A DNA stretch of 63,241 nt, taken from the NCBI GenBank assembly GCA_020442065.1, contig JAGRKZ010000049.1, positions 1 through 63,241 of the forward strand, read 5' to 3'. The notes under the pieces are model-generated. The model saw nothing but the letters and a program-made list of their open reading frames with translations, made no database searches and was not told the origin of the DNA. Source of the stretch: Bauldia sp. GTDB lineage: Bacteria; Pseudomonadota; Alphaproteobacteria; Rhizobiales; Kaistiaceae. The position numbers and the translations under genes were made by a program. Shown here piece by piece: positions 44,139 through 52,416 of this stretch (within the stretch, counting starts at the first letter, position 1; each line of letters opens with the position of its first letter).

Positions 44139-44932
44139 CCTGCGCCCTTCCGCCCCTTGGCCCTGACGCCGGCGCGTATGCCGTCGATCCCCTGACGAAT
44201 GGCGACCTGCAGCAGCCAGGCGTCGCCGTGGTAGCAGATCAGGTCCCAGCCCTGCTTCGCCTCGGCGATGCCGCCGGCGATGTCCGTCACCATGCGGCCG
44301 AGGCCGCGCTTGTGCTTTCTCCCGGCCTTGAGCACGCGCTCCAGCGCACGATGGTAGTCGGGGTGGTCGTACTGGCCGGCGATCCCCATCGAAGCGGTGA
44401 GGTCGGCATGGCCGACCCAGAGCACATCGACGCCATCGACGGCGGCGATCTTCTCGACGTTCTCGATGCCCTCGGCGGTCTCGATCAGCGCGACGAAGCG
44501 GGTGCGAGCGTTGGCGGCCCGGATCGCCTCCGCGTGCGGCGCCATGTGGTAGCGGTCGTTGCCAAGGCCAAGGCCGAGGCCGCGGCTGCCCTTCGGCGTG
44601 TACTTCATCTTGTCGACGATCGACTTCGCCTGCTCTGCCGTACCGACCATCGGGATGACGATCGCCTCGGCGCCGATATCGAGGGCGCGGGCGATGTGGT
44701 GATAGGAATCCGACGGGACACGCACCAGGGCAGGGACGCCAGCCGCCTCGAAGTAGCGCAGGCCGCGGTTGATGGTGTCGAAGGAGTTGCCGCTGTGCTC
44801 CATGTCGAAGAACACGTATTCGGCGCCAGCTTCCTTGAGGATGTAGCCGATGCCAGGCGTGACGAACTCGCCGACATAGTGGCCGAGCTTGAGCCCCTTG
44901 CGGTCAAGGAGGGATGCGAGTTGCCAGGTCAT
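44135..44932 (-). CDS. HpcH/HpaI-type class II aldolase
   Basis: A 265-residue TIM-barrel protein with FFDMEHSG (metal/catalytic region near 40), PALVRVPSDSYHHIARALDIGAEAIVIP, FVALIETAEGIENVEKIAAVDGVDVLWVGHADL. These match the HpaI/2-keto-3-deoxy-L-rhamnonate aldolase family, which reversibly cleaves 2-keto acids into pyruvate and an aldehyde. It overlaps its neighbours on both sides by four bases within the RuBisCO-like/kinase/oxidoisomerase operon. The described apionate pathways do not need an aldolase, so it may add a branch or salvage a side product. Confidence 0.87.
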   Translation of the reverse strand: MTWQLASLLDRKGLKLGHYVGEFVTPGIGYILKEAGAEYVFFDMEHSGNSFDTINRGLRYFEAAGVPALVRVPSDSYHHIARALDIGAEAIVIPMVGTAEQAKSIVDKMKYTPKGSRGLGLGLGNDRYHMAPHAEAIRAANARTRFVALIETAEGIENVEKIAAVDGVDVLWVGHADLTASMGIAGQYDHPDYHRALERVLKAGRKHKRGLGRMVTDIAGGIAEAKQGWDLICYHGDAWLLQVAIRQGIDGIRAGVRAKGRKGAG

Positions 44933-45777
44933 GACGCCACCTTTGCCGGATTGCAGATGTCCTTGACACTTTGCATGATTTCGTCCGGATCGAGCACGCC
45001 AAGCCAGTCGTCGCGAAAGATACGTGGCATGGCCTTCTCGATGGCGAGGATCGCCCCGTCGGAAAAGCGGCCCGGAAAGTCCTCGAAGATGAGACCCATC
45101 TCGATGCCGAGATGGCCGAGCATGAAGTCGATGGCCGCGTCGCGCGGGACACCCTTTTCGATCGCCGCATCGGTCGCCTTGCGGAGGGCGGTGACAAGCG
45201 TCGCGCCCACCGTCTCGGACAGCCCGGGCTCAAGCAGCGCAAGCTGGGCGACCGTGACCCGATGGGCGCGGTTGACCGGCTTGTAGATCGTCTTGGCGAT
45301 GTTCTCGCAAAGCGCGTAGTGCGCCTCCGGCCCCTGCATCAAGGCGCACACGATGGCCTGCTGCGCCTTGACGCCGCCGAAGTAGTCCTTCTGCGCCTCC
45401 AGCGTCGGCTCGTAGCGGAAGATCGAAGGGTGGCAAGGGTGGGTGACAAAGTAGGTGACGTCGCCACGCTCGGGCAGCTCGCCAGCATGGGGGGCGGCAG
45501 CGTCGAGCATGATGATGGCGCAGCCCGGCTTGACGTCCGCGATAAACGTCTTGGCGATCTTGCCGATCAGGGCGTCGGGCACCGCCATCAGCACGACGTC
45601 CGCATTGCCGAGCGCGGTGGCCTGGTCGACGCAGTCGAACCCCGTCGCGTCCTTGAGCCGGGCCCGGCCCGCGTCGCTGACCTCGACGTGCTGCACCTCG
45701 TAAGGCGAGCCCATGAGGTTGGTGGCGAGGCGAACGCCCATCTTTCCGCCAGCGCCGAGCAGCGCGATCCTGGTCAT
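44929..45777 (-). CDS. apnO: D-apionate oxidoisomerase (phosphogluconate-dehydrogenase-like)
   Basis: A 282-residue protein with an N-terminal NAD-binding motif (ALLGAGGKMGVRLATNL) and a C-terminal PGDH_C-type helical domain (PVNRAHRVTVAQLALLEPGLSETVGATLV). This is the family of D-apionate oxidoisomerase, which converts D-apionate to 3-oxo-isoapionate. The call is supported by neighbours: ApnL-like lactonase, DUF1537 kinase and RuBisCO-like protein, the published set for this pathway. It overlaps the kinase gene by four bases. Name confidence rests on context as well as family. Confidence 0.78.
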   Translation of the reverse strand: MTRIALLGAGGKMGVRLATNLMGSPYEVQHVEVSDAGRARLKDATGFDCVDQATALGNADVVLMAVPDALIGKIAKTFIADVKPGCAIIMLDAAAPHAGELPERGDVTYFVTHPCHPSIFRYEPTLEAQKDYFGGVKAQQAIVCALMQGPEAHYALCENIAKTIYKPVNRAHRVTVAQLALLEPGLSETVGATLVTALRKATDAAIEKGVPRDAAIDFMLGHLGIEMGLIFEDFPGRFSDGAILAIEKAMPRIFRDDWLGVLDPDEIMQSVKDICNPAKVAS

Positions 45778-47153
45778 CGTCCGGTTGCTCCATTCTCAAG
45801 CGGTCGCCCGCGTTCGATCATGCCAAAGAAATCCTCGGGCCCCATCTGTCCGCCCTTGAGCGCCACTTGGAGTCCGTCGAGCCGGGCGTCGTCCGAGCGG
45901 GCGATGCCGATGCCGCAGGCCGGGGTCAATTCGATCTCCGCCTCAAGGGCGATGATGCCGAGGCCGGAGAGAGCATGGCCCGAGGTGTCGCCGCCTGCTA
46001 TGGCGACGCGGCCGACACCGGTCTCGATCACCACGGCGCGAAGAATCTGCCCAAGGCCGTGGCCAATGCGCTCGTTTACCACCGCCTCGTCGGCACCGGC
46101 CTCGGTCACGGCCCGCTTGAGAGCGGGCACGGCCGCGTCGTCCGGGCCACGGGCGGTGTAGACGAGCGGGCTGAGGCCGGCGGTCAGCGCGCGGCGCGCC
46201 GCCTCGACGGCAGTCTCGAGCGAGACACGCCAGCGTCCCTCGTCGACGGCCGCGGTTACATCGATGCGGATCGCGGCGAGACCATTGGCCTCGGCCCAGG
46301 CGATCTGGCGCTCTGTGACGGGAGAACACGACCCCGAAACGGCCGCGATCCGGGCCGTCGTGGCCTCGCGCCGCGGTGGCGGGTCTCCGAGCAGGCCCGC
46401 CGCTCGCCAGTGGGCGACAAGAGCGTATTCGACGCCCTGGCTACCGACGGCAAGTAGCCGCTCGCCTCGATTCTCCCAGATCAGGCGGCCGGCCTCGGCG
46501 AGGCTGGCCTCGTCGAGGATGTCGATGGCAACAATCTCGGCGCCATCGCCGCGCGCGGATGCGAGGGCGGCGTCAGCTCGGCCGGAGGTGAGGGCGAGGT
46601 AATCGACGAGGCCGATCGGACGCGCGGTTTGCCGGGCGAGATGAACGCGGACATCTGCCTCGCCCATCGGCGTCACGGGATGGCGGGACACGGTGGGGTG
46701 CCGGTCGAGCCGGTAGCCGACCCCATCGACCGTGGCGAAGAGATTGCCGAAGAGCTGGTAGCGGTGGATGGGCGGGGCGGCGACGAGGAGCGGATGCCAG
46801 TCGCCACCCAGCGCCGGCACGGCAAGATCGACCGCCTTTCCGATCGACCCGACGTGAGGGGCGGAGTCGAAGGTCGAGCAGACCTTGTACTGGGCGATCG
46901 GCGCCTTTACCCGGGCCAACGCCCCGAACGCAGCTGGAAGGTGCTCGTCCATCCACGCCGGGCTACGGGCGCGGGCGACGCCCGCGATGCCGATGCCGCG
47001 ATAGTCAGCGAAGCGGTCGAGCTGGTCGTCGGTGGGCGTGTCGAGGAACAGCACCGTCTTGAGGCCGGCAAAGGCGAGCACCTCCATCACCGCCGCCGAG
47101 CCGGTGAAATCGTCGCCGTAAAAGGCGATGAGGCGGCCATCGGGAAGACTCAT
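45774..47153 (-). CDS. oiaK: 3-oxo-isoapionate kinase (DUF1537 / four-carbon acid sugar kinase family)
   Basis: A 459-residue protein starting at ATG 47153, which overlaps the stop of the RuBisCO-like gene; the longer frame to 47240 is a shadow. The N-terminal substrate domain opens FYGDDFTGSAAVMEVLAFAGL, the hallmark of the DUF1537 sugar-acid kinases. The C-terminal nucleotide-binding domain includes VVNERIGHGLGQILR and IAGGDTSGHAL. In the D-apionate pathway this family phosphorylates 3-oxo-isoapionate at O4. Related members act on threonate, erythronate or otnate, so the substrate is inferred from the adjacent ApnO and ApnL. Confidence 0.8.
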   Translation of the reverse strand: MSLPDGRLIAFYGDDFTGSAAVMEVLAFAGLKTVLFLDTPTDDQLDRFADYRGIGIAGVARARSPAWMDEHLPAAFGALARVKAPIAQYKVCSTFDSAPHVGSIGKAVDLAVPALGGDWHPLLVAAPPIHRYQLFGNLFATVDGVGYRLDRHPTVSRHPVTPMGEADVRVHLARQTARPIGLVDYLALTSGRADAALASARGDGAEIVAIDILDEASLAEAGRLIWENRGERLLAVGSQGVEYALVAHWRAAGLLGDPPPRREATTARIAAVSGSCSPVTERQIAWAEANGLAAIRIDVTAAVDEGRWRVSLETAVEAARRALTAGLSPLVYTARGPDDAAVPALKRAVTEAGADEAVVNERIGHGLGQILRAVVIETGVGRVAIAGGDTSGHALSGLGIIALEAEIELTPACGIGIARSDDARLDGLQVALKGGQMGPEDFFGMIERGRPLENGATGR

Positions 47154-48397
47154 CGCGCCAGCGCCTCCAGCGCGGCGCGAAGCTCGGGATGGGTTTGGGC
47201 ATGCACGACGTCGGGCACGCCAGCGATCGCCGCGTCCCACGCCTGGCGCAGCGCGCCGACACCGGCCGCGACGCCATCGGGGTGGGCCATGATGCCCCCG
47301 CCTGCGGCGTAGATGAGATCGGCGCTGCCGAGGGCGGCGTAGGTGTCGCCGGCCTGGGCCGCGGTCTGGCCGCTGCTGAACACCGGCATAGCGATGCAGG
47401 GCTTGGCGCCGAACATCGGCGTGAGCATGCTTCTCGCCGAGCGGATGACGCTGTCATCGGGCTCGCTGAACTTGTTGCGGAGGCCGTTGACATGCATGTG
47501 GTCGGCGCCGGCAAGCCGCCAGAGCTTCGACCAGGCCGGATAGGACCACCCCAGCAGCGGATGACGGGAGAGATAGCCCCAGCCATTGCGGTGGGCATGG
47601 ATGGGGAGCTGGGCGTGGCGGCGGAGTTCGACCATGCCGACGAGGCCGACCGAATTGAGGCTCGCCATGATGCAAGTGCCGCCAAGCGACAGCACGAGGT
47701 CGTGGCGGCGGCGCATCTCGTCGAGATCGCCGGTGACGTTGAAGGCGAACATCACCTTCTTGCCGGTGCGTTCGGCATGACGGCCGATCACCGCCATCAC
47801 CGCGCGAGCGCGATCCTCGAACGGACAGTCGGGGCCGTCTGACTGAAGCTCATCGTCCTTGATGAAGTCGATGCCCCCTTTGGCAAGGAGATCGACGAGC
47901 GACGCGGTACCCTCGGGGGTGAGGCCGACACTCGGCTTGACGATGGTGCCAATCAGCGGCCCTCCGGCGACCCCGGACAGGCGGCGGGTTCCGGCGATGC
48001 CGAACTGCGGCCCGGGGTAGCGCTCGCCAAAGGCATCGGGAAGGTCGATGTCGAGGATGCGAAGACCGGAGAATTGCTTGAGCTCGAAGAGGTTGCCGGC
48101 GACGGTGGCGACGAGGTTGGTGAGCGACGGCCCGAGATTGCCAAGCGGCCACGACAGTTCGACCTCGCAGCGGTGATAGGCGGGACCCGACTTGGCGCCC
48201 GGCAGGCTCGGGCCCCAGACATCCTCCACCGCTTCAAGCCGCTCGACCCGAGCGCCCGCCCGGGCCTTCAGTTCCGGCGTCTCGCCGGGAACGGCGACAA
48301 AGGTTCCGGACGACTGCTCCCCCGCCATCGCCTCGGCCGCACGCATCGGATCGTCCGCGGTCTCGATGAGATAGCGGGCGCGAATGCGATCACTCAT
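47150..48397 (-). CDS. RuBisCO-like protein, probable 3-oxo-isoapionate-4-phosphate transcarboxylase/hydrolase or decarboxylase
   Basis: A 415-residue protein of the RuBisCO large-chain superfamily, started at ATG 48397. Conserved active-site elements are present: TIVKPSVGL with Lys154, the carbamylation/metal triad Lys180-Asp182-Glu183 in FIKDDELQ, PIHAHRNGWG with His267/His269, SRHP with His279, and Lys309 in the loop-6 area (GLRNKFSE). It is a RuBisCO-like protein, not a carboxylase. In the known apiose routes two RLP types act on 3-oxo-isoapionate 4-phosphate: one hydrolytic (glycolate plus 3-phosphoglycerate), one decarboxylating. Since no tetrulose-phosphate isomerase gene is near, the hydrolytic type is more likely here. 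It is the first gene of a five-gene overlapping operon. Confidence 0.83.
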   Translation of the reverse strand: MSDRIRARYLIETADDPMRAAEAMAGEQSSGTFVAVPGETPELKARAGARVERLEAVEDVWGPSLPGAKSGPAYHRCEVELSWPLGNLGPSLTNLVATVAGNLFELKQFSGLRILDIDLPDAFGERYPGPQFGIAGTRRLSGVAGGPLIGTIVKPSVGLTPEGTASLVDLLAKGGIDFIKDDELQSDGPDCPFEDRARAVMAVIGRHAERTGKKVMFAFNVTGDLDEMRRRHDLVLSLGGTCIMASLNSVGLVGMVELRRHAQLPIHAHRNGWGYLSRHPLLGWSYPAWSKLWRLAGADHMHVNGLRNKFSEPDDSVIRSARSMLTPMFGAKPCIAMPVFSSGQTAAQAGDTYAALGSADLIYAAGGGIMAHPDGVAAGVGALRQAWDAAIAGVPDVVHAQTHPELRAALEALAR

Positions 48398-48503
48398 GGG
48401 CGAGCTGCCCAAGCCCCATGGCCGAATCCACCCGACGGAACAGGCATCTGGGCTGACCGGTCACGCGCGCCCACAGCCTCCCCTTCCCGTGCTTTTTTGT
48501 TCG

Positions 48504-48524
48504 TTGCTATACTGATTATACCAA
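48504..48524 (-). promoter_or_regulatory. GntR-type operator overlapping the -10 of the RuBisCO-like operon
   Basis: TTGCTATA (48504-48511), five bases, TATACCAA (48517-48524): an inverted repeat with 7 of 8 matches. On the minus strand it contains TATAAT (48515-48520), a consensus -10, with TTGTCG (48536-48541) as a weak -35 at 15 bp. FCD-type GntR regulators often bind TGGTATA-like dyads, and one is encoded upstream (50540-51256). A repressor here would block transcription until the pathway intermediate is present. Confidence 0.6.
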
Positions 48525-48585
48525 CCGATCCGCACCGACAACGCCGACATGACCACGGCGTTGCCGGTTTTATGGGCAGCGGGCC

Positions 48586-50511
48586 TCACCCCGCCGCGAA
48601 GACCACCGCATAGGGCCCGAGTTCGAGTTGCTCGGGCAGCGGCTCTCCGGCTGCCGTGCTCCAGTCCGGATCGCGCGCGGCCGCTGCGAAACTCGTGACG
48701 TCGAGCACCCGCCCTGAAAGGCCGGCGGGCAGCTCAGGGGTCGTCGCCTCGGCGCCGAGGTTGGCGACGAGGAGCCGCCGCCCCCCACCATCCTGCCAGG
48801 CGAGCGCCGCGGCGCCCTTGCCGACGGTTATCGGCACGGAGGCTTTACGGCCTGCGGCGCACAGCGCCTTCATGACGTGGAAAGCCGGATAGAGCGTACC
48901 GTCTGCCGCGACGAGGCCCTGCGGCCCGGCGATGTGGTTGAGGGCAAGGGTCGCCACCGGCGTGGCGGCGATGGCGGCGGCGTAGCCGACGCTCCAGGCG
49001 GCGGCGAACAGCCCTCTCTGGCGCGGGTCCTCCTCGGCCATGGCGATGCGACCCTGTGCCGGATTTGGCGCTGTGGCCGCGCCGTAGGGATTGTGGCGCA
49101 TGCCGATCGCGGACGGACCGATGTGGAGCGGCTTGCCCCGCGCGATGGCCGCCATCGAGGCGACCACCGCCGGTAGCGCCTCGAGCGTCTCCATCACCGA
49201 GCGGTCGTCGCCGGCATGGACGATGGGGGTGGTGGTGCAGGTGACGGCGTCGATGGTGGCGACCGGCGGCCGCTTGCGATTGAGCTCGGTGAAGTAGCTG
49301 AGCATACCGCCAAGCACGACCGCGTCCGGGAAGGCCTTGTGGGCCTGGTTGTAGATATGGGCGAGGTCGACGACCTCGGGCCAGGGCCCCACCGGCTGCA
49401 CTGACTTGAGATAGGGCTCCGGACAGGTGATCACGCGCGCCGGCGCGAGGCCGGCCGCGGCGCAGGCGCTTGCCGCTGTGGCGAGCTCGGCGGCGGGGGA
49501 CTTGCCGGCGGGCAGCACCAATTCGAGCTGGACAGCGGCGCCGAGGGCCTTGCCGAGAGCCGCGTAGTCGGCGAGCGTTGTCGCGAGTTCGGGTGAATCC
49601 GACACGACATAGGCAGTGATGAACTGAGGGCGGAGCCCAAACGAAGGGTCGTTGCCGATGGCCCCTGCCCCGGCGCGATGCTCGGGCATGACGCCGAGAC
49701 CAATCTCCGGCACGCGACGGCCGGTCTCGCCATCCCCGAAGCGGACGGTGGGCGACGCCGCCGTCCCGCCCGAAGCTGAACCGGGCGCGCTGCCCTCAAA
49801 GGACAACGTCACGCGCTGGGAGATCTTGTCGCCGGCCTCGATGCGGAACGGCCAGGGGTCGAGCAGCGAGCACACATAGGTCTTGTAGGAGGCGTCGGTC
49901 CAGTTCCGCTGGTCCTCCATCTCGAAGATGGTCTCGGGATCGCGCGGCAGGTTCGCCTCCATGCGGCAGGTGACGAACAGGCCGGGGGCAACCTCGTGGC
50001 GAAGGGCGCGGATGTCGAAGATCGGCTGGTCCGGGCTGATCAGCTCGGGAAAGGTCGTCTCTTCGGTCGAGCCATCCTTGTGCGTGACGCCGACCGGCTT
50101 GCCCGCCACGCCGATGATCGGATGGAGGACGACGAAGCCGGTCCGGTTGGTGAGGAAGCCGGTGAACGCTTCGCCGTCGGCCCGGACATCGAGGCGGCCA
50201 TCGGCGCTGCCCTCGATGACGAGGCGATAGCGGTAGTCGATGTCGTCCTGCGCGACCGCGCCCTCCAACTCGCAGACGAAGCGCTCGGGCGTCTCCTCGC
50301 GCCGGAGCCAGGTCATCCGGGCCGGCGGCGTGCGCCAGCTCGAATCGCGCAGCAGATAGTCGATGCCGCGGATGGCCTCATGGCCGCCGTAGCGGACATA
50401 GCGGATCGCTCCGCCTTCGAGTTCGATCGAGAGCGGGCCGGCGGCGAGGCGAATGACCTCGGGCCGTGCCTCCTCGGTGCCATAGATCTTCACGGCGTCA
50501 GTGGCCGCCAT
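48586..50511 (-). CDS. apnL: D-apionate lactonase
   Basis: A 641-residue protein started at ATG 50511 behind GGGGAGGG. The N-terminal half carries stretches I recognise from the ApnL family: AGPLSIELEGGAIRYVRYGG, FLTNRTGFVVLHP, RALRHEVAPGLFVTCRMEA, and FEMEDQRNWTDASYKTYV (clan GH-A/TIM-barrel-related). ApnL hydrolyses D-apionolactone to D-apionate in the cytoplasm. It is located between the GntR regulator and the RuBisCO-like operon, exactly where the pathway needs it. There is no signal peptide. A sugar dehydrogenase (ApsD type, Gfo/Idh/MocA family) would be needed upstream; a candidate is at 53404. Confidence 0.8.
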   Translation of the reverse strand: MAATDAVKIYGTEEARPEVIRLAAGPLSIELEGGAIRYVRYGGHEAIRGIDYLLRDSSWRTPPARMTWLRREETPERFVCELEGAVAQDDIDYRYRLVIEGSADGRLDVRADGEAFTGFLTNRTGFVVLHPIIGVAGKPVGVTHKDGSTEETTFPELISPDQPIFDIRALRHEVAPGLFVTCRMEANLPRDPETIFEMEDQRNWTDASYKTYVCSLLDPWPFRIEAGDKISQRVTLSFEGSAPGSASGGTAASPTVRFGDGETGRRVPEIGLGVMPEHRAGAGAIGNDPSFGLRPQFITAYVVSDSPELATTLADYAALGKALGAAVQLELVLPAGKSPAAELATAASACAAAGLAPARVITCPEPYLKSVQPVGPWPEVVDLAHIYNQAHKAFPDAVVLGGMLSYFTELNRKRPPVATIDAVTCTTTPIVHAGDDRSVMETLEALPAVVASMAAIARGKPLHIGPSAIGMRHNPYGAATAPNPAQGRIAMAEEDPRQRGLFAAAWSVGYAAAIAATPVATLALNHIAGPQGLVAADGTLYPAFHVMKALCAAGRKASVPITVGKGAAALAWQDGGGRRLLVANLGAEATTPELPAGLSGRVLDVTSFAAAARDPDWSTAAGEPLPEQLELGPYAVVFAAG

Positions 50512-50539
50512 CGGTTCCCTCCCCTTCACGATTTCGGGC

Positions 50540-51256
50540 TCAACGACCCTTTTCGAACTTCCGGTAGAGCGCGTTGCCGCGCGAGATGTGATCCTGCATC
50601 GCGGTCGCCGCTGCCTCGGGATCGCCGGACGCGATCGATTCGAGAATGCGGCGATGGTCGGCGATGGTGACGTGCTCTGCTCCCTCGACGCGCACGAGAT
50701 CGACGTAGTAGACGCCGAGCCAGGCGAACATCGCTTCGACCAGGGCCGGGAAGATCGGATTGCCGGTCATCAGCGCGATCTCGCGGTGGAACTCCATGTC
50801 ACGCGGCAGAAACTCGTCGAGCTGCTGGCGGGCGAGTTCATGGGCGGCGAAACGGTGGCGGAGTCGCTCCACCGCCTCCGGCGTCGCCCGCGCAGCGGCG
50901 CGGCGGGCGAGCCCGACTTCGAGGAACTTGCGGGCGTCCTTGAGGTGGTCGAGATTGCCCGGCTCGGCATGGAGAAGGTGATTGGCGCTGCCGGCAATCT
51001 GCTCGATGATGCGCTCGGCGGTCGGCAGCGTTACCCGCGCCCGCTCGCCGTGGGTGACGTGGACGATACCGTCGCGCTCCAGCGCCTGCAGGGCCTCGCG
51101 AACCGCCGGCCGGCCGACCTGATAGGCCTGCATCAGGTCCCGCTCGCTGGGCAGCTGGTCACCAGGACGAAACTCGCCGGAGCGGATCCGTTCAAGCAGA
51201 CGGTCCCTGACCTCCTGAAAGAGCTTGCGGCGGGCGATGGGGGCGACGGTGGCCAT
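50540..51256 (-). CDS. GntR-family regulator, FadR/FCD subfamily
   Basis: A 238-residue protein from ATG 51256 (AGGAAG upstream). The N-terminal winged helix contains SGEFRPGDQLPSERDLMQAYQVGRPAVREALQAL, and the C-terminal FCD ligand domain has the metal/ligand residues in FHREIALMTGNPIF and IADHRRILESI. It is divergent from the DoeB-like operon and the first gene of the apionate regulon, 28 bases before apnL. Its probable operator is the dyad at 48504-48524. The ligand is likely a pathway intermediate. Confidence 0.9.
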   Translation of the reverse strand: MATVAPIARRKLFQEVRDRLLERIRSGEFRPGDQLPSERDLMQAYQVGRPAVREALQALERDGIVHVTHGERARVTLPTAERIIEQIAGSANHLLHAEPGNLDHLKDARKFLEVGLARRAAARATPEAVERLRHRFAAHELARQQLDEFLPRDMEFHREIALMTGNPIFPALVEAMFAWLGVYYVDLVRVEGAEHVTIADHRRILESIASGDPEAAATAMQDHISRGNALYRKFEKGR

Positions 51257-51390
51257 GGTCTGACTTCCTGACGACATGATCATGGCCCGCCACCCGCGTT
51301 TTGCCAACGGGGTCGCTCAGGCCGGGCGCGGCGATGTGCGGATTCTTTCCCCCTTGCGCTGCACCCGTTCCGCGGCGACAAATCGGCACC

Positions 51391-52416
51391 ATGAATCCCG
51401 CCGAGACCAAATCCACCGCCTTCACCACGATCGACCTCGACAAACCCGGCAAGCACGTCGGGTTCGTCATGATCCCCCATTCCCCGGACGACGACGCCTG
51501 GGGCGTGACCCGCCTTCCGATTGCCGTCATCGCCAATGGCACGGGCCCGACCGTCATCCTCGAGGGTGGCAACCACGGCGACGAATATGAAGGCCCGATC
51601 ACCATCACCGAGTTGATCCGGGACCTCGACCCCGGCGAGGTGTCGGGCCGCCTGATCCTGATGCCGGCCAACAATGTTCACGCCGTCGTGGCGGGGAAAC
51701 GGACCTCGCCGGTCGACGGGCTCAACCTCAACCGGACCTTTCCCGGCAACCCGATCGGCACCATTACCCAGCAGATCGCAGCCTTCATGGCGCAGGAGAT
51801 CTTCCCGCGCGGCGACGCCTTCCTCGATCTCCATTCCGGCGGCTCCTCGCTCGACATCCTGCCGAGCGCGGTGATCGAGCCGAGCGAGGATCCCGAGCTG
51901 CTCAAGAAGAACATCGCCGCCGCGCGCGCCTTCGGCGCCGACTACACCGTCGTCATCCCGAATCTCGGAGACCCGCGGACGGCGACGGCCTGCGCCTGCC
52001 TTGCCGGCCTGATCTCGATCGGCACGGAGATGTCCGGTGGCGGCAGCGTATCGCGCGAGGCACTGGCGCTCTGCCGGACCGGCGTTCGCAACGTGCTGGT
52101 CCACCTCGGCGTCCTGCCTGAGACATTCGCGACACCGATCACCGGCAAGGACCGTGTGCTCGACCTGCCGGGGGCCGGCTCCTACGTCTATGCGACCATG
52201 GACGGCATCTTCGAATCGTTCGACCCGCTCGGCGCCGAGGTGAAGAAGGGCGATCCCTGCGGGCGCATCCACTGCACCTGGGACGCCACACGCGCGCCGG
52301 AGACGCTCTATTACGGCGCCGATGGCGTTCTCTACGGGCGTCGTCAGCCCGGCCGCGTCCGCCCCGGCAACTGCGTGCTGACCGTCGCCACGCCCTATCA
52401 GGGACCGAGCCTGTGA
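51391..52416 (+). CDS. Succinylglutamate desuccinylase/aspartoacylase-family deacylase, DoeB-like
   Basis: A 341-residue zinc deacylase started at ATG 51391. The metal site is NHGDEYEG (His/Glu, about residue 58) and DLHSGG (second His, about residue 150); NLNRTFPG is a substrate-loop motif. The sequence closely resembles N-alpha-acetyl-diaminobutyrate deacetylase (DoeB/EutE) of ectoine degradation, but no other ectoine gene is in the window. The next gene starts inside its stop codon (GTGA). It is the first gene of a plus-strand operon divergent from the GntR regulator. Confidence 0.8.
   Translation: MNPAETKSTAFTTIDLDKPGKHVGFVMIPHSPDDDAWGVTRLPIAVIANGTGPTVILEGGNHGDEYEGPITITELIRDLDPGEVSGRLILMPANNVHAVVAGKRTSPVDGLNLNRTFPGNPIGTITQQIAAFMAQEIFPRGDAFLDLHSGGSSLDILPSAVIEPSEDPELLKKNIAAARAFGADYTVVIPNLGDPRTATACACLAGLISIGTEMSGGGSVSREALALCRTGVRNVLVHLGVLPETFATPITGKDRVLDLPGAGSYVYATMDGIFESFDPLGAEVKKGDPCGRIHCTWDATRAPETLYYGADGVLYGRRQPGRVRPGNCVLTVATPYQGPSL

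Noticed and set aside
51276..51283. ATGATCAT palindrome in the GntR divergent region as an operator
   Set aside because: Only 8 bp, occurs by chance, and does not resemble the dyad at 48504.
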